Shown one piece after another: positions 29,460-38,992 of a DNA stretch of 64,000 nt. A program made the position numbers and the translations under genes. Under the pieces are notes generated by a model, which worked only from the letters and a program-made list of their open reading frames with translations, ran no database searches and was not told the DNA's origin. Numbering within the stretch: the first letter of the stretch is position 1; each line of letters starts with the position of its first letter. The stretch covers positions 1 through 64,000 of the forward strand of contig CAISWQ010000024.1 in the NCBI GenBank assembly GCA_903889245.1, written 5' to 3'. Origin of the DNA: an uncultured Lentisphaerota bacterium (lineage in GTDB: Bacteria > Verrucomicrobiota > Kiritimatiellia > CAIQIC01).

Positions 29460-31391
29460 TCAGTGGCGGGCGAGCCAGTCTCTCACGTTGGCGGCGTTGG
29501 GGTCACCGGGGGCCAGTTCGAGGAATTTGGTGTAGGCCTGCTTGGCCTGCTGCGTCGCGAGCGGATCATCGGCGAGCACGTAGCCAAGCACGTAATAGGC
29601 GGCGGCGTTGTCGGGTTGCTGTTTGACCATCTCGCGCAGGTGCCCGAGCGCCTCGTCGCGCTTGCGCGCGCCCAGCAGTAGGAGCGCGAGGTTGTAGCGG
29701 GCGGCGCCCATGTCGGGCTGCGCCTTGATGGCGTGCTCATAGGCACCGCGCGCGCTGGTGTTGTCGCTCTTGGCGGCATAGACCAGTCCGAGGTTGAACC
29801 ACGCGTTGGCCATGCCGGGATTGTTTTCCAAGGCGCGCTTATAATAGGTAATGGCGCTTTCCCAGTCCTGCTGGGCTTGATACTGCCGCGCGCGGTTATA
29901 GGCCTGCACGGCGGCCTGCGGATTGGCCGCGACCGGCACCGGCGGGGCTTCCACCACCGGCGCAGACTTGGCCGCCTTCTTGGGACGCGGTGGCTCCTTC
30001 GGCGCCACGGTGGTCGTGCCGCGGACGAGACCCGTGCCCAGCGCGCCCAACCGTTCCTGCGCCTTGACGACGCGCGCATCGCCGGGGAATTGCTTGAGGA
30101 ACTGGCGATAGCTGGCGGCGGCGCGTTCGGCCGACTTGAGGCCGAGATCATAGAGTTGCGCGAGCTGCCACTGCGCATCGGCGTTCAGCGGATCCACTTG
30201 CACGGCGTTCTTGAGCGCGACCAGCGCTACATCATATTCGCCCGTCCGCCCCGCCGCCTCGGCGAGGCCAAGATGGGCCGGCACAAACTTGCCGTCGAGG
30301 ATGATGGCCTGTTTGAACGACTTCAACGCCGCATCCGTCCGGCCGCGGTCCAGTTGAAAGCGGCCGAGAGCCGCATGAATACGGGCCTGGTCGAAGCAAT
30401 ACTTCGCCGCCTGCGTCAACGCCTTTTCCTGCGCCGCGGCATTGTGCTCGCGCTCGGCACGGCTGGCGCCCTCAAGGAACAGGATGACGGCGCGCTGGCT
30501 CTGCCCGCGCTCGGCCTCGGCCACGGCCTCCTGCAGGATGCTATCCACGTTACGTACCGCGGTCTCGATCCGCGTTGGCATCGTGGTCGGCGCGGGACGC
30601 ACAACGGTCCGCACGCCGGCGGTCGGCGCGACGGGTGCGACGGGCGGCATGACGCCGCCCAAGTCGGCGAGCAACTGGCGCGCAAAGTCGGCTTGTTCGC
30701 CCTGCGACTCCACCTCCACAAAGCGACGCAACAACACCGCCGCCTGCACCCGGTCGCCCAACCGCTGCTGATAAACTTGCGCGAGATTGAACAACGCGGG
30801 GGCGTAGCGGGCGTCACGGTCCAGCGCACGGTTGAGCAAGGCGATGGCGGTCCGTTCATCACCGGCGCCCAACTCGGCCAGAGCCAGGCGCGTCAGGATG
30901 CGCGGCGTATCGGGTGCGCGCTGCGCCGCCTCGATCAACGCGCGCCGGGCCTCCGGCCAGGCCTGCCGATCCAGATAGATCTGGCCGAGCAGTTCGAGGG
31001 GCTCGGTCCGCGTGGCTTCACGGGTGGAGATGGGCAGGAGCAAGCCAACCGCAGCGCTGGCATTACCGCCGGCGGCCTGCAAGGCTGCCAGATTGTACTG
31101 CGCCGCCGCATAGCCCGGCTCTGCGCGCAGACTGGCCTCGAAGGCCTCCCGCGCCACGGGCAATTGGCGCAACTGCCACGCCGCGCAGCCCAGATAATTC
31201 CAAGCGGCGGCATGGGCCTCGCCGCCAGCCTGATGGACAACCTTCTCAAACTGCGTCAGGGCACGGGCAAAATTACCGCGCTCATATTCACGCAGGCCGG
31301 CTTTGTAGTCGCGTTCCCCCGGCGCTCCGCCGCAGCCGGCCAGCCACAGCCCACACACGCCCAGCATCACCACTCGCAAAAATTTTCGCAT
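29460..31391 (-). CDS. TPR-repeat lipoprotein
   Basis: Lipobox MRKFLRVVMLGVCGLWLAGC; multiple TPRs, e.g. 'WESAITYYKRALENNPGMANAWFNLGLVYAAKSDNTSARGAYEHAI'. Confidence 0.88.
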   Translation of the reverse strand: MRKFLRVVMLGVCGLWLAGCGGAPGERDYKAGLREYERGNFARALTQFEKVVHQAGGEAHAAAWNYLGCAAWQLRQLPVAREAFEASLRAEPGYAAAQYNLAALQAAGGNASAAVGLLLPISTREATRTEPLELLGQIYLDRQAWPEARRALIEAAQRAPDTPRILTRLALAELGAGDERTAIALLNRALDRDARYAPALFNLAQVYQQRLGDRVQAAVLLRRFVEVESQGEQADFARQLLADLGGVMPPVAPVAPTAGVRTVVRPAPTTMPTRIETAVRNVDSILQEAVAEAERGQSQRAVILFLEGASRAEREHNAAAQEKALTQAAKYCFDQARIHAALGRFQLDRGRTDAALKSFKQAIILDGKFVPAHLGLAEAAGRTGEYDVALVALKNAVQVDPLNADAQWQLAQLYDLGLKSAERAAASYRQFLKQFPGDARVVKAQERLGALGTGLVRGTTTVAPKEPPRPKKAAKSAPVVEAPPVPVAANPQAAVQAYNRARQYQAQQDWESAITYYKRALENNPGMANAWFNLGLVYAAKSDNTSARGAYEHAIKAQPDMGAARYNLALLLLGARKRDEALGHLREMVKQQPDNAAAYYVLGYVLADDPLATQQAKQAYTKFLELAPGDPNAANVRDWLARH

Positions 31392-31595
31392 GACCGCTTG
31401 CTCCTGTGCAAAAAAGCGGGCGCATGATAACGCAGCCCCGCCAGCCCCGCACGGAAAAACAGCGGCCGCGCGCGTTGCGGGAGCCGCGGCCCGGACTGTG
31501 GGAGATCGGAGGCGTGGCCCGGAGGCGGTGTCCCATCGCAAAACAGATTTGGGCCTGGCAGCTTCGTGTCCCGCATCAGGAAACCCGCATCCCGC

Positions 31596-31982
31596 TCACG
31601 CGCTGATCCAGACCTCGCGCTGGCGCGGGCCATCGAACTCGCAGAAGTAGAGGCCCTGCCAGGTGCCCAGTTGCAGGCGGCCTTCGCTGACGAGCACGCG
31701 CACACTGCTGCCCATCAAGCTGGCCTTGATGTGCGCGGCGCTGTTGCCCTCGCCGTGGTGATAGTCGCCGCGCCACGGCACCAGCCGGTCGAGCGCGGTG
31801 GTCAGGTCGCGGACGACATCAGGGTCCGCCTTTTCGTTGAGGGTGATACCCGCCGTGGTGTGAGGGATAAAAACGGTCAGGTAACCATCACGGACCTCCA
31901 GTTCACGCGCGGCCTCCTGCACACGGTTGGTGATGTTGATGAAGTCCGTCCGGCCGCCGGTCTGGAGAGATAAAACTTTCAT
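31596..31982 (-). CDS. YjbQ/UPF0047 family protein
   Basis: DFINITNRVQEA...DGYLTVFIPHTTAGITLNEKADPDV...HHGEGNSAAHIKASLMGSSVRVLVSEGRLQLGTWQGLYFCEFDGPR. Confidence 0.95.
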   Translation of the reverse strand: MKVLSLQTGGRTDFINITNRVQEAARELEVRDGYLTVFIPHTTAGITLNEKADPDVVRDLTTALDRLVPWRGDYHHGEGNSAAHIKASLMGSSVRVLVSEGRLQLGTWQGLYFCEFDGPRQREVWISA

Positions 31983-32047
31983 TGTGTCGGCCGCTAGTAT
32001 AGGAAAACGGGTGTAGGGCGCAACGCCAACCTTGGCGGTGGCCCAGT

Positions 32048-33556
32048 ATGCAGGACAACATGCTGCTGTTTTACATCGGTCTGCTGGTGGTGCTGCTGGT
32101 GCTGAACGCCTTCTTCGTGCTGGCGGAGTTCGCCGCCGTGCGCGTCCGGGGCACGCAGATCAGCGCGATGCAGGAGCGCCGCCCGCGAGAGGCCAAGCTG
32201 CTGCGCCACATCCATGAGCGGCTCGATGAATACCTCTCCGTCTGCCAGCTCGGCATCACCTTCGCCAGCATCGGGCTGGGCTTTGTCGGCGAGCCCGCGA
32301 TTGCGCGCCTGATCGAGCCGCTGCTCGGCAGCGTGACCGCCGCGCACGGCATCGCCATCGGCATCAGCTACATCCTCGTCTCCTTCCTGCACATCCTCTT
32401 GAGCGAGCAGTTGCCCAAGTGCATCGCCATCCGCTTCTCGGAAAAATCCGCGCTGCTCACCGCCCTGCCGATGATCTGGTCGCGGCGGCTCCTCTACCTG
32501 CCGCACACCCTCCTCAACGGCTCGGCGCAACTGCTCCTGAAACTGCTCGGCCTCCGCGCCGTCTCCAGCGACATGGCCCCCTCCGAGGCCGAGGTGCGCA
32601 TCATCCTCGACAAATTCCAGCAGGAGGGTGTCATGTCGTTCCGCCGCCTGCTGCTGATGGAGAACGTGTTCGACTTCGGCGCGGTGCGCGTCCGCGACGA
32701 GCTGCGCCAGTTGCACCAGGTCACCGCGCTCTACGCCGACCACCCGTGGGAGGAGAACCGCAACAAGATCCTGACGACCACCTTCTCGCGCTATCCGCTC
32801 CTCGAAGGCCAGCCGCCGCGCGCGCTCGGCGTCGTCCACCTCAAGGACTTGCTTTTCAAGGACACGCCCTGGCCCGACCCGGTGGACCTCAAGGCCATCG
32901 CGCGCAAGACCTACCTGGCGCCGCCGGACATGCCGCTGGAGCAACTGCTGACCGAGCTGCGCCGCCGCCGCATCCACATGGCGCTGGTGCAGGACGCGCA
33001 GGGCGCGCTCTGCGGCCTGATCACTATGGAGGACATCCTCGAACAACTCGTCGGTGCCATCGAGGACGAGTTCGAGCGCGAGGCGCCGCTGCGGCTCGGC
33101 GACGTGTTGCGCGAGGACCGCGTGTTGCTCGACCTCCAGGCCGGCGACTCGCTCGCGGCAATCGCCGAGCTGCTCAACCGTGTGCCGACCGACGACCTGC
33201 CCGCGAACAAGGCCGCGCTTATTGAGGCCGTACAGGCGCGCGAGCGCAGCCTGACGACCTATCTCGGCGAGGACCTCGCCGTGCCGCACGCCCGTCTGGA
33301 GAATCTCAAGAACGCCGTCCTGTGTTTTGCCCGCGCGCCGGAGGGGGTGGTCTTCGATCCCGCCAAGCCCGACGAGAAGGCCCACATGCTCTTCCTGCTG
33401 CTGACCCCCGCCGCCGCGCCGCGCCTGCAGACCAAGCTGCTCGCGCGCATCGCCAACCTGCGCGAGAGCACCTATGTCTGGGAGCGCCTCGCCATCGCCG
33501 CCACCCCGGCGGCGGCGCTCGAAGCCATCCGCAGTGGCGATGAGTTGAGCACCTGA
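32048..33556 (+). CDS. CNNM-CBS membrane protein fused to a C-terminal PTS EIIA-like domain
   Basis: LLVVLLVLNAFFVLAEFAAVRVRGTQ...LSEQLPKCIAIRFSEK; CBS 'ALVQDAQGALCGLITMEDILEQLVGAI'; EIIA-like 'TDDLPANKAALIEAVQARERSLTTYLGEDLAVPHARLENLK'. Confidence 0.85.
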   Translation: MQDNMLLFYIGLLVVLLVLNAFFVLAEFAAVRVRGTQISAMQERRPREAKLLRHIHERLDEYLSVCQLGITFASIGLGFVGEPAIARLIEPLLGSVTAAHGIAIGISYILVSFLHILLSEQLPKCIAIRFSEKSALLTALPMIWSRRLLYLPHTLLNGSAQLLLKLLGLRAVSSDMAPSEAEVRIILDKFQQEGVMSFRRLLLMENVFDFGAVRVRDELRQLHQVTALYADHPWEENRNKILTTTFSRYPLLEGQPPRALGVVHLKDLLFKDTPWPDPVDLKAIARKTYLAPPDMPLEQLLTELRRRRIHMALVQDAQGALCGLITMEDILEQLVGAIEDEFEREAPLRLGDVLREDRVLLDLQAGDSLAAIAELLNRVPTDDLPANKAALIEAVQARERSLTTYLGEDLAVPHARLENLKNAVLCFARAPEGVVFDPAKPDEKAHMLFLLLTPAAAPRLQTKLLARIANLRESTYVWERLAIAATPAAALEAIRSGDELST

Positions 33557-33561
33557 CGCGA

Positions 33562-33675
33562 TTTTCCAAGCCTTGGAATTTTTCACCGCCTTTTTTCCAA
33601 AGCCTGGAAAAACTCCCCCTGATATTTTCCAAACCCGGGACAAACGACCCTGCGCCTCTGCCAACGTTTGGAAAC
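33562..33675. repeat. Palindromic repeat mini-array, 4 copies (centres 33571, 33602, 33634, 33666)
   Basis: TTTTCCAAGCCTTGGAATT; TTTTCCAAAGCCTGGAAAA; TTTTCCAAACCCGGGAC; GCCAACGTTTGGAAAC; spacing 31, 32, 32; between convergent genes. Confidence 0.88.
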
Positions 33676-33676
33676 T

Positions 33677-34003
33677 TCAGCGCCCGCCGGATGGCGGGGC
33701 ATGGCGCTGGTCGAGCAGGTGGCCAAGGGCAAGGACGGGATGACGCCAGAGCATCCGCGGACCGGCGAAGCGCATGACCTGCCGGATCTGTTCACGCTGT
33801 CTGGGGGCGTAACAATGGACGGTGCAGTGGGCGCAGGTCGGCTTCTCCGTGTGGAAGGGGCAGTGGGCCAGACGCGCCTCGCAGTAGCGCAGCAGGTCGG
33901 CGCAATCCGCGCACAGCGCCGCGCCGCCGCCGTGGCGGGCGCGGCAGAAAATCCGGATCAGCGCGGCGACGGTGCGGCGTTCGCGTTGGAGGCGCGGCTG
34001 CAT
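33677..34003 (-). CDS. Nitrous oxide-stimulated promoter family protein (YgbA_NO-like)
   Basis: LIRIFCRARHGGGAALCADCADLLRYCEARLAHCPFHTEKPTCAHCTVHCYAPRQREQIRQVMRFAGPRMLWRHPVLALGHLLD; Cys-rich pattern of the family. Confidence 0.85.
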   Translation of the reverse strand: MQPRLQRERRTVAALIRIFCRARHGGGAALCADCADLLRYCEARLAHCPFHTEKPTCAHCTVHCYAPRQREQIRQVMRFAGPRMLWRHPVLALGHLLDQRHAPPSGGR

Positions 34004-34011
34004 GGCGGGAA

Positions 34012-36204
34012 CTATCGCTCAACGGCGAGCAGATACAACGGCGTGCCGGTCAGTTGTTGCGGCGCGGCCACGGGTTGGTCGAGCGCATCGCGCACGCCGC
34101 CGAACTGGAACGGCGGCTGGAAGGACGTCGCCGCCGGATGCGCATAGGCGAAGGCGAAGTGCGCGCCCCCGGCGGCACGGAAGAGGAAATAGCGCGCGCC
34201 ATCGGGCAACTCGCGCCGCTCGACGAAGGTGGCCGCGCCGCAGCGTTGCAGAAAAACGCGGAGTTGGTGGTAGGCGGGGCGCAGGCGCCAGTCGGCGGGG
34301 TTCGGCGCGGTGTCGTCAATCAGGCCGAAGCCGCGTGCGGCGAGCCGCCACCAATAGACGCGCTCGACCAGACCGGAGGCGCAGGCGAGTACAAGGTAGC
34401 GGAGCATGAAATCGGCGTAGTCCTGTTCAGAGACGCTGGGATCATTGAAGCGCGGGCCGGGCGAAACATAGGGCGAGCCGACCGGCGACCAGACGCCGGT
34501 GCCGGCGAGGGGCCAGTTGGTTTCGGAGACGATCAGTTTGGGCTGCGTGGCCGGCGACCAGCCGGCGATGGCGCGGGCGAGCGCGAATTTTTCCAGCGCC
34601 GAAAAATTCCCCTGGAAATTTTCCGGCGCACTGCGGCGGTCCACATAGAGATGATGCGAGAGCGCGTCGAAGCGAAAGCCCGGCGGCAGCAGCTTCAGCA
34701 GGGCGAGGAGCTGGTGATATTCAAAGTCAATCGCCGCCGGCCCCATCCAGCGCAGGCGTGGATATTTTTCACGATACTCCTGTACCGGGGCGAGCAGCTT
34801 GAGGTAGTCGCGCAAATCCCAGAGGCCCCACTTGACGCGGTTGATCGCGTGGCCAACCTCGGCCCACTCGGCCACGTCGCCCACCCTCTCCAAGGTCTGG
34901 CAAACGAAGTCGCGCCAGCGGGCCGGTTCCAGCACGGCGCGGCGATCCTGCACGAGCGCGATGGCCAGCGGATGGCCGGCGGCCGCCAGCCGGCGCGCGG
35001 CCTCTGCGGTGAACACGCGCTGCTCCGGCGTGGCGTGATGATAGCAGCGCACCAGCACCGGGATGTTTCCCAGCGCGGCGAGCCACGGCAACTCGTGCTC
35101 GAAGGAGTCCGGCCGCGGCTCAACCGCCACGCCGATGCGTCCGGCCAAGTCCACCGGACTGGTGAAGGCCTGTTGCCGCAACGCGCCATAGCGCCGCCAG
35201 ACCGGCAGCGCGCCGCCCGCGACTGCGGCGGCCACGCGCAGCGCATTGGAGAGGGGATAGTGCTGATGGCGGTCGCGCGAGCGCAGCGTGCTGATCGCTT
35301 GTGCCGAGCGGTCGTCCCAAATCCAGATATCCTTGGGATTGGGATAGGTCGTCGCCGGGTCACCGGCGGGCGCGCGACGCTCGCGCAGGGGATGACGCCA
35401 GCGGCGTGTGAAGGTGTGCCAGGCGAAGCGCTGGCGGTAGTGGCGCTCCCAGTCCAGGAAATCCTGCGGTGGCTGGCGCAGGAAATACATCTCGAAGAAA
35501 ATGCGCAGAAAATCGGAGGGCAGCGTCAGGCGCGAGAGTTCGCGCGCCACGTCGCGCAACCCCAACACCGGCCGGATACGAGCGCGATTCAGATCCACGA
35601 ACTGCACCTCGCCCCACCCCGCGGAGCCCTGACGCCGGAGCAGGATATTCTGGTTGCCAAGGTCATTGTGCGCCACGCCGGCTTGATGCATGGCGCGGAT
35701 CGCCCCGGCCACCACCTGCAGAAGCGCGATCACTTTCGGGCACAGCGGGTCGGTGCGGTAAAGGCGGATGAGCTCATCCCGGAAACAGGTCAGGTGGGGC
35801 GTGTACACGGAAACGAAATGACTGACCAGGAGACGGCGACCCACCCAGCGCTCGACGCACGCTACGGGCGCGGGTGTGCCAACGCCGGCAGCCTGAAGCT
35901 GCGTGGCCACACGGAAGGAACGCTCGGCTTTGGAACCGCGCTGGTAAGCCTGCCAGTCCTTGAACCGTCCCTGTCCGCCAAAAGTTTTCACCACGAGATC
36001 GAGTGTCTGTCCGGAGCAAAGTTGCACAGGCACCTTGACCGTCCGGTTGCGGCCGGCATGCAACACCTCGGCGGCGGGAGTGGCGGTGCGCTCCGCCAGC
36101 CCGGTCAGCAACGCGCGAACATGGGGGTCATCGAAGGCGGGCAGCAAGCAGACCCGCAGGCCCGCCTCCTCAATGAATAACGGCTGTACCTCTGGAGTCT
36201 TCAT
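34012..36204 (-). CDS. Kdo/LPS-kinase-like N-terminal domain fused to a C-terminal glycosidase-like domain
   Basis: 'GAIRAMHQAGVAHNDLGNQNILLRR...VQFVDLNRARI' is a WaaP/KdkA-type kinase loop; C-terminal half 'FRFDALSHHLYVDRR..LIVSETNWPL..SVSEQDYADFMLRYLVLACASGLVERVYWWRL' resembles a TIM-barrel glycosidase. Confidence 0.75.
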   Translation of the reverse strand: MKTPEVQPLFIEEAGLRVCLLPAFDDPHVRALLTGLAERTATPAAEVLHAGRNRTVKVPVQLCSGQTLDLVVKTFGGQGRFKDWQAYQRGSKAERSFRVATQLQAAGVGTPAPVACVERWVGRRLLVSHFVSVYTPHLTCFRDELIRLYRTDPLCPKVIALLQVVAGAIRAMHQAGVAHNDLGNQNILLRRQGSAGWGEVQFVDLNRARIRPVLGLRDVARELSRLTLPSDFLRIFFEMYFLRQPPQDFLDWERHYRQRFAWHTFTRRWRHPLRERRAPAGDPATTYPNPKDIWIWDDRSAQAISTLRSRDRHQHYPLSNALRVAAAVAGGALPVWRRYGALRQQAFTSPVDLAGRIGVAVEPRPDSFEHELPWLAALGNIPVLVRCYHHATPEQRVFTAEAARRLAAAGHPLAIALVQDRRAVLEPARWRDFVCQTLERVGDVAEWAEVGHAINRVKWGLWDLRDYLKLLAPVQEYREKYPRLRWMGPAAIDFEYHQLLALLKLLPPGFRFDALSHHLYVDRRSAPENFQGNFSALEKFALARAIAGWSPATQPKLIVSETNWPLAGTGVWSPVGSPYVSPGPRFNDPSVSEQDYADFMLRYLVLACASGLVERVYWWRLAARGFGLIDDTAPNPADWRLRPAYHQLRVFLQRCGAATFVERRELPDGARYFLFRAAGGAHFAFAYAHPAATSFQPPFQFGGVRDALDQPVAAPQQLTGTPLYLLAVER

Positions 36205-37175
36205 CCGGGAACACCGCGTCGCGCCGACCGGCGGAGCAGCCACAGCACGACCAGCAAAACGGCCAGCAACGCCAGCGTTCCGGCGACCGAGTCCGTCAGA
36301 TCGCCGCGGGCGCCCCAGAAGCGCGAGCGCAGGGGTGGCGGCACAGCGTCAGTAAAGAAGTTGTTGAGCTTGATGCTGAAAACCCAGCCAGCATGCGCAC
36401 CAACCGCGAGCCAGATGGTGCCGGTCAGGCGCACCATGGCACACAAGGCCAAGCCCAGCAGCGTCAGGTTGAATAAACGGACAAAAAACGCGGCCTCGGC
36501 CGTATCCAACCGCACGGCGCTCCCCACGAGGGCCCAGGCGGCCTCCCAGAAACCGGGCAGCTTGAACGCAGCGCCATCCGGATTGATGAAGTGCGCGGCG
36601 GCAAACAGGCCGCTGGAGACCAGCGCTGCCAGCAGTACCCCCCACAAGCGTGACCAGAGGCGGAAGATGATGCCACGCGCAAGCGTCTCCTCGAACAAGC
36701 TGACCACCAGTGCTGAAAAGGCATAGCTGATGATGACTCCGGTCAAACTCCTGGCCATGTCGAGCTGGCTGGCCAGGCGGCGCTCGGTCAGGTACATGAA
36801 CAACGCTAGGCTGCCCAGTGTCGCCACGCCCACCCACACACCCTTCACCACATCCAACCAGGCGGGTCGGGCCCTGCGTTCCAAGTTGCGCCAGCCGCAG
36901 TCACGCCAACCGCGCCAGCCGGAGACACGCAACGCGAGTGGCAACAGCAACACCAACCAGAGTTGCAACATGCGCGTCATCAGCTTGCCTTCGCCACGGC
37001 GCAGCAGGGCTGCGCTCCAGTCAGCAGGCAGGGCGGGTAACAGGTAACGATGCAGGGCGACGGCCGATAGGGCGGCCAGCACATAGGTCACCGCCACCAA
37101 AGCCAGCAGGACGGCGGGCAAGCGCCAGCCGGTCAACGTCAGACCCGGTTTTCCCGGACTGGAGAAATCAGTCAT
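36201..37175 (-). CDS. CPBP family intramembrane metalloprotease
   Basis: 'SLFEETLARGIIFRLWSRLWGVLLAALVSSGLFAAAHFINPDG'; multi-TM; ATGA overlap with the next gene at 36201-36204. Confidence 0.85.
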   Translation of the reverse strand: MTDFSSPGKPGLTLTGWRLPAVLLALVAVTYVLAALSAVALHRYLLPALPADWSAALLRRGEGKLMTRMLQLWLVLLLPLALRVSGWRGWRDCGWRNLERRARPAWLDVVKGVWVGVATLGSLALFMYLTERRLASQLDMARSLTGVIISYAFSALVVSLFEETLARGIIFRLWSRLWGVLLAALVSSGLFAAAHFINPDGAAFKLPGFWEAAWALVGSAVRLDTAEAAFFVRLFNLTLLGLALCAMVRLTGTIWLAVGAHAGWVFSIKLNNFFTDAVPPPLRSRFWGARGDLTDSVAGTLALLAVLLVVLWLLRRSARRGVPG

Positions 37176-37980
37176 CATGCTCTTCCAATCCACGGAGTTG
37201 CGCCACACTGACGGGTGGCGGGGCTTGGTCGGCGCGCTCCAGTTCCCAGAGCTTGGCGTACTTCATCCGCACACCGAAGGAGCTGATGCGCGCGATGAAC
37301 AACCCCGGCAGCCCATCGAGGAACCCCTTCTTGAGGAAGTAGGATTTGAAGAAGCGCCACTGCGGCCGGATGAAATAGTCCACCCAGCGGAAGCGCTCGC
37401 TTTTGCGAAATTTTTCGCGCGCGGTGATAGTGGTGTAGCGGTTGAGCGTCTCGATCTGGTCGTGCAGGTCGTCGTAAGTGTAGTGATAGAGCGGGCTGCG
37501 CAGCGTCTTGACCGCGCCGTTGACGATGACGCGGTCGTGCGGCTCCTCGCCGGCGCTGCGGCCGGCGTCCTTGCGGAAGAGGCGCAGCTTGTAGTCGGGA
37601 TACCATTCGCCGTGACGGATCCACCGCCCCAGAAAATGCACCAGCCGGGGAAAACGATAGCCAACGATCTCGCCATGGCCGTCATTGAACTCGCGTAAAA
37701 TCTCATCGCGCAGGTCGGGGGACACCTCTTCGTCGGCGTCGAGATAGAGCAGCCACGGATGCGTGGCCATACCGCGGATCAGGTTTTTCGAGCCGATGTA
37801 GCCAAGCCATTCGTGCTGATAGACGCGATCGGTGAACTCGCGGCAAATTTCCGCCGTGCGATCGGTGCTGAAGCTGTCCACGACGACGATTTCATCGCAC
37901 CACTTCACGCTCTCCAGGCAACGTCGGATTTTCTTTTCCTCATTGCCCGCCGTGATGCAGGCGGAAATTTTTTCACGCAT
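37168..37980 (-). CDS. Glycosyltransferase family 2 (LPS core GT, WaaE-like)
   Basis: MREKISACITAGNEEKKIRRCLESVKWCDEIVVVDSFSTDRTAEICREFTDRVYQHEWLGYIGSKNLIRGMATHPWLLYLDADEEVS. Confidence 0.9.
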   Translation of the reverse strand: MREKISACITAGNEEKKIRRCLESVKWCDEIVVVDSFSTDRTAEICREFTDRVYQHEWLGYIGSKNLIRGMATHPWLLYLDADEEVSPDLRDEILREFNDGHGEIVGYRFPRLVHFLGRWIRHGEWYPDYKLRLFRKDAGRSAGEEPHDRVIVNGAVKTLRSPLYHYTYDDLHDQIETLNRYTTITAREKFRKSERFRWVDYFIRPQWRFFKSYFLKKGFLDGLPGLFIARISSFGVRMKYAKLWELERADQAPPPVSVAQLRGLEEHDD

Positions 37981-38992
37981 GATTCATCCCCTTCGCCAAC
38001 AGGTCCCGCGCCGCAAGCACCACGTCCGCCACCGAGACGGCCGCCAGCGCCGCCCTGCCCTCGGCGGATTCGCGCGGCACAACACGGTCGCGCGTCGTGC
38101 TGCGCTGTACCACCCGACACCGCGCTCCCAGCGGGCCCGTCCGCGCTGGATCAGTGATTCCGAACACGGCCACCACCGGTACGCCAACGGCCGCAGCCAA
38201 ATGCATTCCGCCGCTATCGTTGCACACCACCATGGCGCACTCCGCGAGCAGCGCCGCCCACTCGCCGAGCGTCGTCGCACCGGCGAGGTTCACCGCGCCC
38301 GCACCCACACCAGCAGCCACGGCGGCGCACGTTTCGGCATCACCGGAACCGCCCATGATGACGATGCTACCCCCCATCTCGGCACGTAGCGTTATCGCCA
38401 CTTCCGCAAAGCGGGCCGCGGGCCAACGCTTGGCCGGCCCGCGGGCAGCCCCGGGCATGACGCCGATCAAGGGCCGCTGCAGGCTGGCAACGCGCTGCAC
38501 AACATTTGCGCGTAGGCCCGCCGACACGTTCAATTGCGGCGCGGGCAGGCTCTGGGCCTCTGGCGCGAGGACGGCGGCATATTCCCACGCTTGATGCTGC
38601 CGTTCGCTGGCCACCGGCGGCACGACCACCTGGGTGAGCAAGGCACTGCGCCAATGGCCGGCGCATCCGATGCGCTCCGGCACCGCCGCAAGCCACGGCA
38701 ACAACGCCGAGCGCACAGAATTTGGCAGCAGATAGGCGGTGGCGAAACCGCCACGCAGGATGGCCCGCGTCGTCGCCCACGTACCAGCCGCTGCCAGTCG
38801 GTGTTGTGGCGCGACATGCAGTTCCCAGAATGGCAGCAGGCCGGGCTTGGCCAAAACGGTGATTTCGGTGGCGGGTTTTTGTTCACGGAAAAGCTGGAGC
38901 GCGGGCAGCGCCATGATGGCGTCGCCAATCCAGCCGGGGCTGACCACGAGCACGCGGCACTCACCGGAAGCAGATGCGCTGGATGCAGCCAT
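37973..38992 (-). CDS. waaF: Glycosyltransferase family 9, ADP-heptose:LPS heptosyltransferase II-like
   Basis: CRVLVVSPGWIGDAIMALPALQLFREQKPATEITVLAKP...VCNDSGGMHLAAAVGVPVVAVFGITDPARTGPLG. Confidence 0.85.
   Translation of the reverse strand: MAASSASASGECRVLVVSPGWIGDAIMALPALQLFREQKPATEITVLAKPGLLPFWELHVAPQHRLAAAGTWATTRAILRGGFATAYLLPNSVRSALLPWLAAVPERIGCAGHWRSALLTQVVVPPVASERQHQAWEYAAVLAPEAQSLPAPQLNVSAGLRANVVQRVASLQRPLIGVMPGAARGPAKRWPAARFAEVAITLRAEMGGSIVIMGGSGDAETCAAVAAGVGAGAVNLAGATTLGEWAALLAECAMVVCNDSGGMHLAAAVGVPVVAVFGITDPARTGPLGARCRVVQRSTTRDRVVPRESAEGRAALAAVSVADVVLAARDLLAKGMNHA

Noticed and set aside
31994-33664. 556-aa minus-strand ORF starting with repeat-derived peptide (MAEAQGRLSRVWKISGGVFPGFGKK...)
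   Set aside because: Antisense to the CNNM-PTS gene; its repeat-like N-terminus only reflects that the palindrome is stop-free.
33562-33675. Palindrome arrays considered as simple rho-independent terminators
   Set aside because: They also occur in divergent 5' regions (5551-5582, 40253-40284) and inside coding sequence (trpF, 2192-aa ORF). Stems are symmetric with A/T on both sides and come in phased series.
34590-34634. Possible repeat copies within the kinase/glycosidase gene (ENFQGNFSALEKF)
   Set aside because: Sequence ttccagcgccgaaaaattcccctggaaattttccgg is only loosely similar (wrong arm spacing, several mismatches), so it is not counted as a repeat copy.
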